This document shows, piece after piece, positions 24,319-32,986 of a stretch of 64,000 nt of DNA. Made by a program: the position numbers and the translations under genes. The notes below the pieces were generated by a model. That model had not been told where the DNA came from. It was given only the letters and a program-made list of their open reading frames with translations, and did not search any database. The DNA is from Sphingobacteriales bacterium (GTDB lineage Bacteria > Bacteroidota > Bacteroidia > Chitinophagales > Chitinophagaceae): the NCBI GenBank assembly GCA_004144175.1, contig SEFT01000018.1, positions 1 to 64,000 on the forward strand, read 5' to 3'. The stretch's first letter is position 1; each line of letters opens with the position of its first letter.

Positions 24319-24403
24319 AAACCCCCTAGCCCCCTGAAGGGGGAAAATATTTCGATATCCGTGCTAATGAAAAAAAGTTCCCCCTTTAGGGGCGGAGGGG
24401 GCC
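24319..24403. repeat. C/G-rich inverted repeat element
   Basis: Two related arms of about 25 bases face each other: ACCCCCTAGCCCCCTGAAGG.. at 24321-24345 and its imperfect reverse complement at 24377-24401. Each arm itself contains a CCCCC..GGGGG mini-palindrome. The spacer is about 30 bases. It resembles the short C-rich intergenic repeats scattered through some Bacteroidota genomes; no coding potential. Confidence 0.65.
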
Positions 24404-24412
24404 GTTTTTCTT

Positions 24413-24420
24413 TACTTTCG
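24413..24420 (+). promoter_or_regulatory. Possible -7 element for the SDR gene
   Basis: TACTTTCG, a weak variant of the Bacteroidota -7 box, lies 18 bases before the ATG at 24439. Confidence 0.3.
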
Positions 24421-24438
24421 CCTCCATCTTCATCTATT

Positions 24439-25227
24439 ATGCTTACACTCGATCTTACAGGGAAGACGGCCTTGGTAGCCGGCAGTACCCAAGGTATTGG
24501 TCTGGCATCGGCCAAAGAACTAGCCGACCTCGGAGCCAATTGTATACTGATAGCACGCAACGAGCAAGCGCTGCAGGAAGCTGTAAAGACGCTGGACGCC
24601 AGTAAAGGACAGCAGCACAGTTACCTGGTTGCTGACTTTAGCAATCCCGCGCAAGTGCAGGAGGTAGTTGCCAGTTATGCACAACAGCATACCATTCATA
24701 TACTCATAAATAACAGTGGTGGCCCCGCAGCAGGTCCAATCGTGGATGCTAAGCCAGAAGCTTTTATCGCTGCTTTCCAGCAGCATCTTATCTGCAACCA
24801 TATGCTCGTTACTACATTGCTGCCTAAGATGAAGGAAGCGGGTTACGGCCGTATCATCAATGTTATCTCCACCTCAGTTAAAGTTCCGCTTAAAGGACTA
24901 GGTGTGTCTAATACGATACGTGGAGCGGTAGCGTCGTGGGCAAAGACTATGGCAAACGAGGTAGCCTCATTCGGTATCACCGTCAATAATGTGTTACCGG
25001 GCGCTACATCTACGGGCAGGTTAGAAGCCATTATTAATAATAAGGCATCCAAAACAGGCATCGCCCAGGACGAGATAGAAAAGGAGATGCTGGAAGAGAT
25101 ACCTGCAAGACGATTTGGCAGGCCGGAAGAAATAGCGGGTGTTATCGCATTTCTGGCTAGCCCGGCGGCAGCCTATGTGAATGGTACCAGCACACCTGTT
25201 GATGGAGGAAGAACAGGCAGTATATAA
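24439..25227 (+). CDS. SDR-family oxidoreductase with altered catalytic residues
   Basis: Short-chain dehydrogenase/reductase of 262 residues. The nucleotide-binding GSTQGIG (15-21) and the NNSGG motif (91-95) are intact, as is the PVDGG-like C-terminal TPVDGGRTGS. The catalytic segment is unusual: after the serine region VISTS (142-146), the normal YxxxK is replaced by S157-N-T-I-R161 in GVSNTIRGAVASW, so both the catalytic Tyr and Lys are missing. A sub-branch of FabG-like SDRs carries a comparable S-N-x-x-R, so this looks inherited rather than damaged. The substrate is unknown. The ATG at 24439 fits the family; the upstream GTG at 24361 lies inside the C-rich repeat. Confidence 0.85.
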   Translation: MLTLDLTGKTALVAGSTQGIGLASAKELADLGANCILIARNEQALQEAVKTLDASKGQQHSYLVADFSNPAQVQEVVASYAQQHTIHILINNSGGPAAGPIVDAKPEAFIAAFQQHLICNHMLVTTLLPKMKEAGYGRIINVISTSVKVPLKGLGVSNTIRGAVASWAKTMANEVASFGITVNNVLPGATSTGRLEAIINNKASKTGIAQDEIEKEMLEEIPARRFGRPEEIAGVIAFLASPAAAYVNGTSTPVDGGRTGSI

Positions 25228-25260
25228 TATACACCGGAAATAGTACGCTAATATTATATA
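25221..25260. other. AT-rich inverted repeat after the SDR gene
   Basis: TATATAATAT (25221-25230) and ATATTATATA (25251-25260) form a 10-bp inverted repeat with a 20-base loop that includes the SDR stop codon. It is a weak terminator candidate at best. Confidence 0.3.
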
Positions 25261-25446
25261 TAAATTAAATTTTTAGGGTAAATATATCAGTTTACGATTT
25301 GTTAAATATAGGTGATTATCAGGCTGTTTTAAGCTGACAATATTTTGACAAAACATAATTAGTTGAAATTAAATATCCCCTGAAACCCGCGCCGGTATTG
25401 AAAAACATTTTTTAACAGATGTGTATAAACTTTCAGCATTGTGTTG

Positions 25447-25454
25447 TAGTTTTG
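25447..25454 (+). promoter_or_regulatory. Possible promoter of the act-cox operon
   Basis: TAGTTTTG matches TAnnTTTG, 65 bases before the actA ATG. No good TTG at the expected upstream distance was found. The surrounding 292-base gap (25228-25519) is AT-rich and otherwise shows nothing. Confidence 0.45.
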
Positions 25455-25519
25455 CCCAGCTTTATCTAAAAGGAACGTTAATTCTCAATTTTATTCCTGT
25501 GTTTGAATCTATTAAGCCG

Positions 25520-26782
25520 ATGATACGGAAGATTGCTAACAACACCATCGTGTTGGTAATTGCCCTGTTCGCTTGCAATTTCACATCAATAGCTGCACCA
25601 GACGGTAAGGCTCTTTTCCAGTCGAATTGTGCCAGTTGCCACAACCCGCTGAAGGACGCAACAGGTCCGGCACTGAAAGGTGTTGATGCCCGCGTACCGA
25701 GCAAAGAGTGGTTGTACGACTGGATACACAACTCTCCTAAGGTGATCGCAAGCGGCGATAAGTACGCTAACGACCTCTATAACAAATGGGGTAAAACAGT
25801 AATGACGCCATTCCCGTCTCTGTCAACAGAAGAGATAGACGCGATCATTACTTATGTAAACTCAGTAGAGCCGGCAGCAGCTGTACCAGCAGCAGGCGGC
25901 AGCACCCAAGCTGCAAAGGATTCTGACGGGCCAGCTTGGCTGTATACGGTTATTACATTGATACTGGCAGTTCTGGCTATCATCATGTGGCGCATTAACC
26001 ACGGCCTGCAGCGCGTATCGAATGATAAGGAAGGTATTGCTACGCCTAGAGATATTCCGCTGTATCGCAATAAAGTAGTTATTGCTCTTGCGGTTATACT
26101 TGCTTTCATCTTCGCAGGCTACTTTATAGTAGATGGTGCCATCAACTTGGGCCGTCAGCAAAACTACCAGCCGGAACAACCGATATTCTATTCGCACAAA
26201 GTACACGCAGGTATCAACCAGATCAACTGTCTTTATTGCCACGCAGGCGCTGAGAAGAGCCGCCACGCAATGATACCTTCTCCCAACATGTGTATGAACT
26301 GTCACAAACAGATCAACGAATATACGGGCGAAGCACAGCACCCGCTGTACACGGCCGAGGGCGAAAAAGTAGATGGTACTGCGGAAATACAGAAACTGTA
26401 CAAATACGCAGGCTGGGATCCGGCTAAGAAAGACTACATCCGCAATGCAGATGGTTCTATCAAAGCTTCTCCAGTTAAATGGGTGAAGATCCACAACCTG
26501 CCTGACCACGTATACTTCAACCACGCACAACACGTGAATGTAGGTAAAGTAGCATGTCAGCGTTGCCATGGTCCTATACAGGAAATGGACGAGGTTTACC
26601 AGTTCTCACCACTGTCGATGGGCTGGTGCGTTAACTGTCACCGCCAAACGCAGGTGCAGTTTGCAGATAACAACTACTACAGCATTTTCGAGAAGTATCA
26701 CGAAGAAATTAAGTCTGGAAAACGTACAGGTGTAACAGTAGAAGACATAGGCGGTGCTGAATGTATGAAGTGTCACTATTAA
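25520..26782 (+). CDS. actA: Alternative complex III subunit ActA, hexahaem cytochrome c
   Basis: Cytochrome subunit of alternative complex III, the quinol:electron-acceptor oxidoreductase that replaces cytochrome bc1. Of 420 residues, 1-26 form a signal peptide. A monohaem cytochrome c domain follows with C37-A-S-C-H41. Two membrane helices lie near 139-158 and 186-204. The C-terminal domain has five more CxxCH sites, at 237, 258, 346, 370 and 415. The last five form the usual ActA pentahaem block; the N-terminal monohaem domain is an added module. ActA takes electrons from ActB iron-sulfur clusters and passes them towards the oxidase. The ATG at 25520 precedes the signal peptide. First gene of the operon. 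Confidence 0.93.
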   Translation: MIRKIANNTIVLVIALFACNFTSIAAPDGKALFQSNCASCHNPLKDATGPALKGVDARVPSKEWLYDWIHNSPKVIASGDKYANDLYNKWGKTVMTPFPSLSTEEIDAIITYVNSVEPAAAVPAAGGSTQAAKDSDGPAWLYTVITLILAVLAIIMWRINHGLQRVSNDKEGIATPRDIPLYRNKVVIALAVILAFIFAGYFIVDGAINLGRQQNYQPEQPIFYSHKVHAGINQINCLYCHAGAEKSRHAMIPSPNMCMNCHKQINEYTGEAQHPLYTAEGEKVDGTAEIQKLYKYAGWDPAKKDYIRNADGSIKASPVKWVKIHNLPDHVYFNHAQHVNVGKVACQRCHGPIQEMDEVYQFSPLSMGWCVNCHRQTQVQFADNNYYSIFEKYHEEIKSGKRTGVTVEDIGGAECMKCHY

Positions 26783-26843
26783 TCTGTCATTTGAACGCAT
26801 AATAAAAATTATTCGGAAACCACATTATATCGGATCAAACCGT

Positions 26844-29800
26844 ATGAGTCAAAAACAATATTGGAAGGGGCTGGAAGAGTTGCAGAATACAGCAACTCAT
26901 ACAGAGACAGTTGATAATGAGTTTAAAGAGCCGTTGCCTTTCGAACTCAGCGACAAACTGCTGGATGCAACCACTCCACGACGCGACTTTTTGAAATTCC
27001 TGGGTTTCAGCACGGTAGCCGCTACACTGGCTGCCAGTTGCGAAATGCCTGTTCGCAGGGCCATACCATACGCCATAAAGCCGGAAGAAATCGTACCGGG
27101 TATCCCCAACTACTACGCTTCTACCTTTGTAGATGGCGGTGAGTATTGCGCAGTAGTTATCAAAACGCGCGATGGTCGTCCGATAAAGCTGGAGGGTAAC
27201 GAAAAGTCGTCTATCACGCAAGGTTCTACATCTGCACGCGTACAAGCTGCGGTGTTGAATCTGTATGATAAAACAAGATTGCGTCAACCTTATGCTGACG
27301 GTAAAGAGGCTACTTTCGAAGCTATCGACCGCCGCGTAATGGAAGGCCTTGCAGGTGCCACCGGTGGCGCTTATCTGGTTACTTCTACCATCATCAGCCC
27401 AACTACCAAAGACGTAATTGCACAGTTCATAGCTAAATACCCCAACGTAAAGCATGTGGTATACGATGCCATATCATACTCGGGTATGCTGCTGGCAAAT
27501 GAGCAGAGCTACGGCAAACGTGCACTTCCTTCTTATCATTTCGATAAAGCACAAACAATCGTAAGCCTTGGCGCCGACTTTCTCGGTACATGGCTTTCTC
27601 CAATAGAATTCTCTAAGCAATACAGTGTAGGCCGCAGGATCAGTGCTAAGAACATGAACATGTCTAAGCACTACCAGGTGGAAGCTAACCACACTATCTC
27701 GGGTGCAGCTGCCGATCATCGTGCAACCTGCAGGCCTTCAGAAATGGGTGCTGTAGCTGTAGCGCTTTATAATGCAGTTACAACGGGTGCTGCGCCTGCA
27801 CTGGCCAGCAAGAACCTGAACATATTGGTAGCGAAAGCTGCTGCTGACCTGAAAAAAGGTAACGGTATCGTAGTGTCGGGCTCTAACGATGTAAATGTGC
27901 AGGTTGTAGTGAATGCTATCAACAGTGCGATAGGTGCGAACGGCACTACTATCAACTGGGCTATTACCAGCAACTACAAAGCTGGTATCGATGCAGATAT
28001 GCAAACGCTGGTAGCTGCAATGAATGCAGGCCAGGTTGGCGCCATAATGCTGCACGATGTGAACCCTGTATACGATTTCCACAATGGCGCTGCGTTCGCT
28101 CAAGGCCTTGCTAAAGTACCGGTTACGGTATCTTTCGCTGAGCGCATGGACGAGACAGCCCAGAAATGTAAATATGTAGTGCCTGATCATCACTTCCTCG
28201 AAAGCTGGGGTGATGCAGAACCAAAGACAGGTTACTACAGCCTGATGCAACCGGGTATCGCGCCACTGTTCAAGACACGTGCATTCCAGGATAGCCTTTT
28301 GCTGTGGGCCGGTGCTACCACCAACTACGGTGCATACTGGAACCAATACTGGATGGGCAAACTGGGCAGCCAGCAAAACTTTGACCAGGCATTGCAAGAT
28401 GGTGTGATTGAACCCGCAACTATGCCAATGGCAGGCGGTGCATCAGCTGCTAATGTAGGCGGTGCAGTAGCTGCTATACAAGCTATGAAGCCTGCATCTG
28501 GCATGGAGCTGGTTGTGTACGAAAAAATATCGATAGGCCGCGGTGGTGCATGGAGCAATAACCCATGGCTGCAGGAAATGCCTGACCCGATCACTAAAGC
28601 AACATGGGACAACTACGCTTGCGTATCGCCACTGACTGCTAAAAATCTGGGTGAAGAGCTGACCGGTATCAACGAAGTTGATTCTAAGAAACGCGTACTG
28701 AAAATAAAAGCAAACGGCAAAGAAATACTGTTGCCAATGGTTGTGGTACCTGGTATGCACAACGATGTGGTAGCAATAGCCGTAGGTTACGGACGTGATA
28801 AAGGTGTAGGCCGCGCTGCTGCCGATACAGGTAAGAATGCTTACCCGATGCTGGCATTCAACGGCACTACTACTATCAACCATGCTCCGGCTACTATAGA
28901 AAAAACAGGTGATGTGTTTGATGTAGCCATTACACAAACGCACCATAGCTACGAAGGCCGTAAGATCGTACGTGAATACACACTGGAAGAATTCCGTAAA
29001 GATCCTAACCACCTGATAAACGACCGTAAAGCAGAAATAGGACACTACACACACCTGCCATGGGAGCATCATGATGCTGCACCTGCCGCAGGCCATGGTG
29101 AAGCTGCTGCTGCCGGTCATGATGCACATGGTGCACATGCTGCGGGTGCCGCTGCTGTTGCTGCACATGGCATGGATGAGAATACAAAAGCAACCATAGA
29201 AATGGAAGAAGGCTTCCGTGAAAATGGTACCCTTTATCCTAACTATGTTGCTCCGGGTATTCACTGGGGTATGTCCATAGATCTTACCAGCTGTATTGGT
29301 TGCGGTGCTTGCGTGGTAGCATGCCAGGCCGAGAACAATATATCTGTAGTAGGTAAAACGCACGTACTGAAATCTCAGGAAATGCACTGGCTGCGTATCG
29401 ACCGTTACTTCAGCGGTATGCCTGATGATCCGGATACGATCCAGACATTGTTCCAGCCGATGCTGTGCCAGCACTGCGATAACGCACCTTGCGAAAACGT
29501 TTGCCCGGTTGCAGCCACGCCGCACACCAGCGAAGGTCTGAACATGATGACCTACAACCGCTGTATCGGTACTAAATACTGCGCCAACAACTGTCCTTAT
29601 AAAGTACGTCACTTTAACTGGATGGACTGGAACGGTGCAGATGCATTCGCAGACAACCTTTACGAAGACTATCGTCGTGATGACATGAACGATGATCTGA
29701 CACGCATGGTGTTGAACCCGGATGTAACTGTTCGTAGCCGCGGTGTAATGGAAAAATGTACGTTCTGCGTTCAGCGCCTGCAAGAGGCTAAACTGACTGC

Positions 29801-30071
29801 AAAACAAGCAGGCCGTCCGTTGAAAGATGGTGAAGCCCGTACAGCATGTCAGCAGGCTTGTGCTTCTGATTGTATCGTTTTCGGTAACGTAAATGATCCG
29901 AACAGTGCAATTGCTAAAATACGCCACCAGGAGCAGCAAGAGCGCGTATTCTATGTACTGGAGCAAATACACACACTTCCAAACATCAACTACTTATCGA
30001 AAGTTCGCAATACGGACATCATAGTAGCAGGTGATGAGAAGCTGGATGGCATTATGAATGCGCATATTTAA
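26844..30071 (+). CDS. actB: Alternative complex III subunit ActB, molybdopterin-like/iron-sulfur protein
   Basis: Largest ACIII subunit, 1075 residues. It opens with the conserved QYWKGLEELQNT and a twin-arginine-type segment RRDFLKFLGF (from R46), although in this family it is part of a modified Tat signal. Residues about 75-720 are a molybdopterin-oxidoreductase-like domain that in characterised ACIII binds no molybdenum. A His/Ala/Gly-rich linker spans about 738-776. The C-terminal ferredoxin-like part from C817 (CIGCGACVVACQAENN) holds four cysteine clusters, including CQHCDNAPCENVCP, CIGTKYCANNCPYK and CTFCVQRLQE, for one 3Fe-4S and three 4Fe-4S type clusters. Quinol electrons enter here and pass to the ActA haems. 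Separated from actA by 61 bases. Confidence 0.95.
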   Translation: MSQKQYWKGLEELQNTATHTETVDNEFKEPLPFELSDKLLDATTPRRDFLKFLGFSTVAATLAASCEMPVRRAIPYAIKPEEIVPGIPNYYASTFVDGGEYCAVVIKTRDGRPIKLEGNEKSSITQGSTSARVQAAVLNLYDKTRLRQPYADGKEATFEAIDRRVMEGLAGATGGAYLVTSTIISPTTKDVIAQFIAKYPNVKHVVYDAISYSGMLLANEQSYGKRALPSYHFDKAQTIVSLGADFLGTWLSPIEFSKQYSVGRRISAKNMNMSKHYQVEANHTISGAAADHRATCRPSEMGAVAVALYNAVTTGAAPALASKNLNILVAKAAADLKKGNGIVVSGSNDVNVQVVVNAINSAIGANGTTINWAITSNYKAGIDADMQTLVAAMNAGQVGAIMLHDVNPVYDFHNGAAFAQGLAKVPVTVSFAERMDETAQKCKYVVPDHHFLESWGDAEPKTGYYSLMQPGIAPLFKTRAFQDSLLLWAGATTNYGAYWNQYWMGKLGSQQNFDQALQDGVIEPATMPMAGGASAANVGGAVAAIQAMKPASGMELVVYEKISIGRGGAWSNNPWLQEMPDPITKATWDNYACVSPLTAKNLGEELTGINEVDSKKRVLKIKANGKEILLPMVVVPGMHNDVVAIAVGYGRDKGVGRAAADTGKNAYPMLAFNGTTTINHAPATIEKTGDVFDVAITQTHHSYEGRKIVREYTLEEFRKDPNHLINDRKAEIGHYTHLPWEHHDAAPAAGHGEAAAAGHDAHGAHAAGAAAVAAHGMDENTKATIEMEEGFRENGTLYPNYVAPGIHWGMSIDLTSCIGCGACVVACQAENNISVVGKTHVLKSQEMHWLRIDRYFSGMPDDPDTIQTLFQPMLCQHCDNAPCENVCPVAATPHTSEGLNMMTYNRCIGTKYCANNCPYKVRHFNWMDWNGADAFADNLYEDYRRDDMNDDLTRMVLNPDVTVRSRGVMEKCTFCVQRLQEAKLTAKQAGRPLKDGEARTACQQACASDCIVFGNVNDPNSAIAKIRHQEQQERVFYVLEQIHTLPNINYLSKVRNTDIIVAGDEKLDGIMNAHI

Positions 30072-30136
30072 TAAACTGTAAGCGTTAGCGAAAGCTGATA
30101 AATAAATTTTAAACACCTTTTTTCTAATTACGTGCT

Positions 30137-31573
30137 ATGCATTTAAAGTACGAATCGTCAGTACGGGAACCGCTGGTAGATGGCCATAAGACCTATGGTC
30201 AGGTGACAGAAGACATTGTCCGTCCAATTGAAGGTAAGCCGGGCCGTATGTGGTACGTTGGTTTCTTCTTCTCCATATGCCTTCTTATGTTCGGGGTATT
30301 CTCCGTAGTTTGGGAAGTTTATTGGGGTCTTGGTGTATGGGGTATCAACCGTACCGTAGGCTGGGGATGGGATATCACCAACTTCGTATGGTGGGTAGGT
30401 ATCGGTCACGCCGGTACACTTATCTCCGCTATCCTTTTACTTTTCCGCCAGGGCTGGCGTACGGGTGTAAACCGTGCGGCAGAGGCGATGACTATCTTCG
30501 CGGTAATGTGCGCGGGCCAGTTCCCGATCTTCCACATGGGCCGTGTATGGGATGGCTTCTTCGTACTGCCTTATCCAAACACCCGCGGACCATTGTGGCC
30601 TAACTTCAACTCCGCGCTTCTTTGGGACGTATTTGCTATCTCTACTTACTTCACTGTATCATTATTGTTCTGGTACTCAGGTCTTGTACCTGACTTTGCT
30701 ACCATCCGCGACCGTGCTAAAACAAAGCTGCGCAAGCGCCTTTATGGTATGGCATCGTTCGGCTGGACTGGTACTGCTAAGAACTGGCAGCGTCACGAGG
30801 CATTGTCACTGGTACTTGCAGGTCTTTCAACACCACTGGTACTTTCGGTACACACCATCGTATCTTTTGACTTTGCTACTTCAGTAATTCCGGGATGGCA
30901 CACTACAATCTTCCCTCCATACTTTGTTGCGGGTGCGATCTTCTCAGGTTTCGCCATGGTGAATACCCTGCTGATCATTTGTCGTCGTATCATGAGCCTG
31001 GAAGACTATATCACAGTAGGTCACCTCGAGGCAATGAACAAGGTAATTGTACTTACCGGTTCCATTGTGGGTGTGGCTTACCTTACTGAGCTCTTCATGG
31101 CATGGTACAGCCAGGTAATATATGAGCAAGAGGCGTTCAACTGGCGTATCCTTGGTCCTTACTGGTGGAGCTACTGGGCGATGATGACTTGTAACGTGGT
31201 ATCTCCGCAGCTGTTCTGGTTCAAGAAACTGCGCCGTAACATTCCGTTCACGTTCATTATGTCTATCGTAGTAAACATTGGTATGTGGTTCGAGCGTTTC
31301 GTAATCATCGTGACATCACTGTACCGCGATTACCTGCCAGGTAGCTGGACTTACTATAGTCCAACATGGCCTGAGATAGGCTTCTACCTTGGTACTTTCG
31401 GTCTGTTCTTTACCTGCTTCTTCCTGTTCGCAAAATACTTCCCAGTCATTGCGATCGCCGAGATCAAGTTTGTACTGAAGACATCAGGCGAAAGCTACAA
31501 GCAAAAGATGGCTGTTATCGAAGAGAAAACAACAGAAGAATTTGTACATGAGCAGTCTCATGCACATCATTAA
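30137..31573 (+). CDS. actC: Alternative complex III subunit ActC (NrfD/PsrC-like)
   Basis: Polytopic membrane subunit of 478 residues, about ten helices, of the NrfD/PsrC family. It provides the menaquinol-binding site near the iron-sulfur subunit and a likely proton path. The N-terminal VREPLVDGHKTYGQVTEDI and the helical segments GHAGTLISAILLLFRQGWRT and ERFVIIVTSLYRDYLPGSW are characteristic of ActC. The protein ends in HEQSHAHH, one of several histidine-rich tails in this operon. It follows actB by 65 bases and precedes actD by 42. Confidence 0.94.
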   Translation: MHLKYESSVREPLVDGHKTYGQVTEDIVRPIEGKPGRMWYVGFFFSICLLMFGVFSVVWEVYWGLGVWGINRTVGWGWDITNFVWWVGIGHAGTLISAILLLFRQGWRTGVNRAAEAMTIFAVMCAGQFPIFHMGRVWDGFFVLPYPNTRGPLWPNFNSALLWDVFAISTYFTVSLLFWYSGLVPDFATIRDRAKTKLRKRLYGMASFGWTGTAKNWQRHEALSLVLAGLSTPLVLSVHTIVSFDFATSVIPGWHTTIFPPYFVAGAIFSGFAMVNTLLIICRRIMSLEDYITVGHLEAMNKVIVLTGSIVGVAYLTELFMAWYSQVIYEQEAFNWRILGPYWWSYWAMMTCNVVSPQLFWFKKLRRNIPFTFIMSIVVNIGMWFERFVIIVTSLYRDYLPGSWTYYSPTWPEIGFYLGTFGLFFTCFFLFAKYFPVIAIAEIKFVLKTSGESYKQKMAVIEEKTTEEFVHEQSHAHH

Positions 31574-31615
31574 TAAAAAATACTTTTAGCTAAACAATCC
31601 GAATACAAATCAACA

Positions 31616-32191
31616 ATGGCTATAAAGAAATTTGCAGTAGCGTGTTACGATGACGAGGAAGTATTATTTCCTGCGGTGAAAAAAATACGCAACAGCGGTT
31701 ATAAGCTGCATGATGTGTACACGCCTTTCCCTGTCCATGGGCTGGATATCGCCCTGGGTCATAAAGACACAGACCTGCACGTTGCCGGTTTTATATATGG
31801 TATTACAGGTACCAGCACAGCGGTAGGCTTCATGACCTGGATCTTCACTTCTGACTGGCCTTTGAACTTCGGTGGTAAGCCGCACTTCTCACTGCCTGCG
31901 TTCATACCGATCATATTTGAGCTTACGGTACTTTTTGCAGCGGTAGGTATGGTGCTTACGTTCTGCTACCTTAACCAGATAATGCCGGGTGTTAAGAAAC
32001 ACGTTTTCCATCCGCGCCAGACAGACGACCTGTTTGTAGTGGCTATGGAAATCACCGATCATACTACCGAGCAAGAACTGGTTGACTTCCTGAAGTCTAC
32101 AGGTTCGGTAGAAACATCGGTACAAATAGCAGAATCGGAGTGGTGGTATGGCAGGTTCGATAAGGAAGAGGCTTACCAGAGACTCGCTTAA
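31616..32191 (+). CDS. actD: Alternative complex III subunit ActD (DUF3341)
   Basis: Membrane subunit of 191 residues with the DUF3341 pattern: an N-terminal cytoplasmic ferredoxin-like region (YDDEEVLFPAVKKIRNSGYK, then DVYTPFPVHGLD) and two helices (about 62-82 and 98-122). A C-terminal domain has FVVAMEITDHTTEQELVDFL, resembling a second ACT-like fold. ActD is structural in ACIII and carries no cofactor. Its place between actC and actE is the conserved order. Confidence 0.93.
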   Translation: MAIKKFAVACYDDEEVLFPAVKKIRNSGYKLHDVYTPFPVHGLDIALGHKDTDLHVAGFIYGITGTSTAVGFMTWIFTSDWPLNFGGKPHFSLPAFIPIIFELTVLFAAVGMVLTFCYLNQIMPGVKKHVFHPRQTDDLFVVAMEITDHTTEQELVDFLKSTGSVETSVQIAESEWWYGRFDKEEAYQRLA

Positions 32192-32238
32192 ACAGAGCTT
32201 TTCAAATTGAATATTGATTTTTGAATTTTACCTTATTT

Positions 32239-32946
32239 ATGAATAAAACCAAAAGCATAGTAATAGCAAGCCTGATGGCAGGACTGGGTTTGACGGCTTG
32301 TACCGACAACAACGGCCTGCACCGCAATCCGGGTAAAACCTATGCTCCGGACATGACTTATTCAGTTGCATACGATGCGTATACAACCAACCCCAACTTC
32401 GCCGACGGACAAACAAGCCGTATGCCTGTTGCCGGTACGGTAGCACGTGGTCGTGAACTGCCGGATCATCTGAGAGCAGATGATACGAGTGCTCAAAAAG
32501 CATTCACCACAAACCTCCGCTTTAGCGAGGCAGAACTGAAAGAAGGGCAGCGCCTGTACAATATCTATTGCGGTATATGTCACGGTACCAACCTCGATGG
32601 TCAGGGCCCTCTGTTTGCCAGCGGCAAGTTTGTAGCTATGCCTGCCAACTTTAAAGATGGCAAGTATCTGCACATGACGGTAGGCCAGATGTACGCTGCT
32701 ATCAAGTTTGGTAAGAATGCGATGGGTTCATATGCTTCGCAGCTCGATATCAAGCAACGCTGGCAGGTGATCGCTTACATCAAGCAATACCAGTCAAAGA
32801 ATGGTGGTGATGCATTTGCTATGGGTATGACATCTGCTGATAGCCTGGCTGCTAAAGGCACTAACCCTGTTGTTATGCGTACGGATACTACTGCAACAGC
32901 AGCTCAGGTACAAGGCTCTGCACAGCACAATAACAACCATCACTAA
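32239..32946 (+). CDS. actE: Alternative complex III subunit ActE, monohaem cytochrome c lipoprotein
   Basis: Monohaem cytochrome c of 235 residues. The N-terminus is a lipoprotein signal with lipobox LTAC, so the mature protein should be acylated and membrane-attached on the periplasmic side. The haem site is CGICH in LYNIYCGICHGTNLDGQGP, and a downstream MPANF offers the methionine ligand. The C-terminus ends in QHNNNHH. ActE is thought to relay electrons from ActA to the oxidase. The ATG at 32239 gives a proper signal sequence; an upstream TTG at 32221 would add six residues before it. Confidence 0.92.
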   Translation: MNKTKSIVIASLMAGLGLTACTDNNGLHRNPGKTYAPDMTYSVAYDAYTTNPNFADGQTSRMPVAGTVARGRELPDHLRADDTSAQKAFTTNLRFSEAELKEGQRLYNIYCGICHGTNLDGQGPLFASGKFVAMPANFKDGKYLHMTVGQMYAAIKFGKNAMGSYASQLDIKQRWQVIAYIKQYQSKNGGDAFAMGMTSADSLAAKGTNPVVMRTDTTATAAQVQGSAQHNNNHH

Positions 32947-32986
32947 TAAAGTATAATAGTAAACCTACTTCTAATAATTTATAACA

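Noticed and set aside
25862-26569. A long minus-strand open frame opposite actA
   Set aside because: It overlaps actA entirely. Its composition is unlike a protein and there is no promoter or start context.
28443-29972. A 509-codon open frame on the minus strand opposite actB
   Set aside because: It is the shadow of actB in an opposing frame. The translation is Cys/His/Tyr-rich without any domain pattern, while the plus strand has full ActB motifs throughout.
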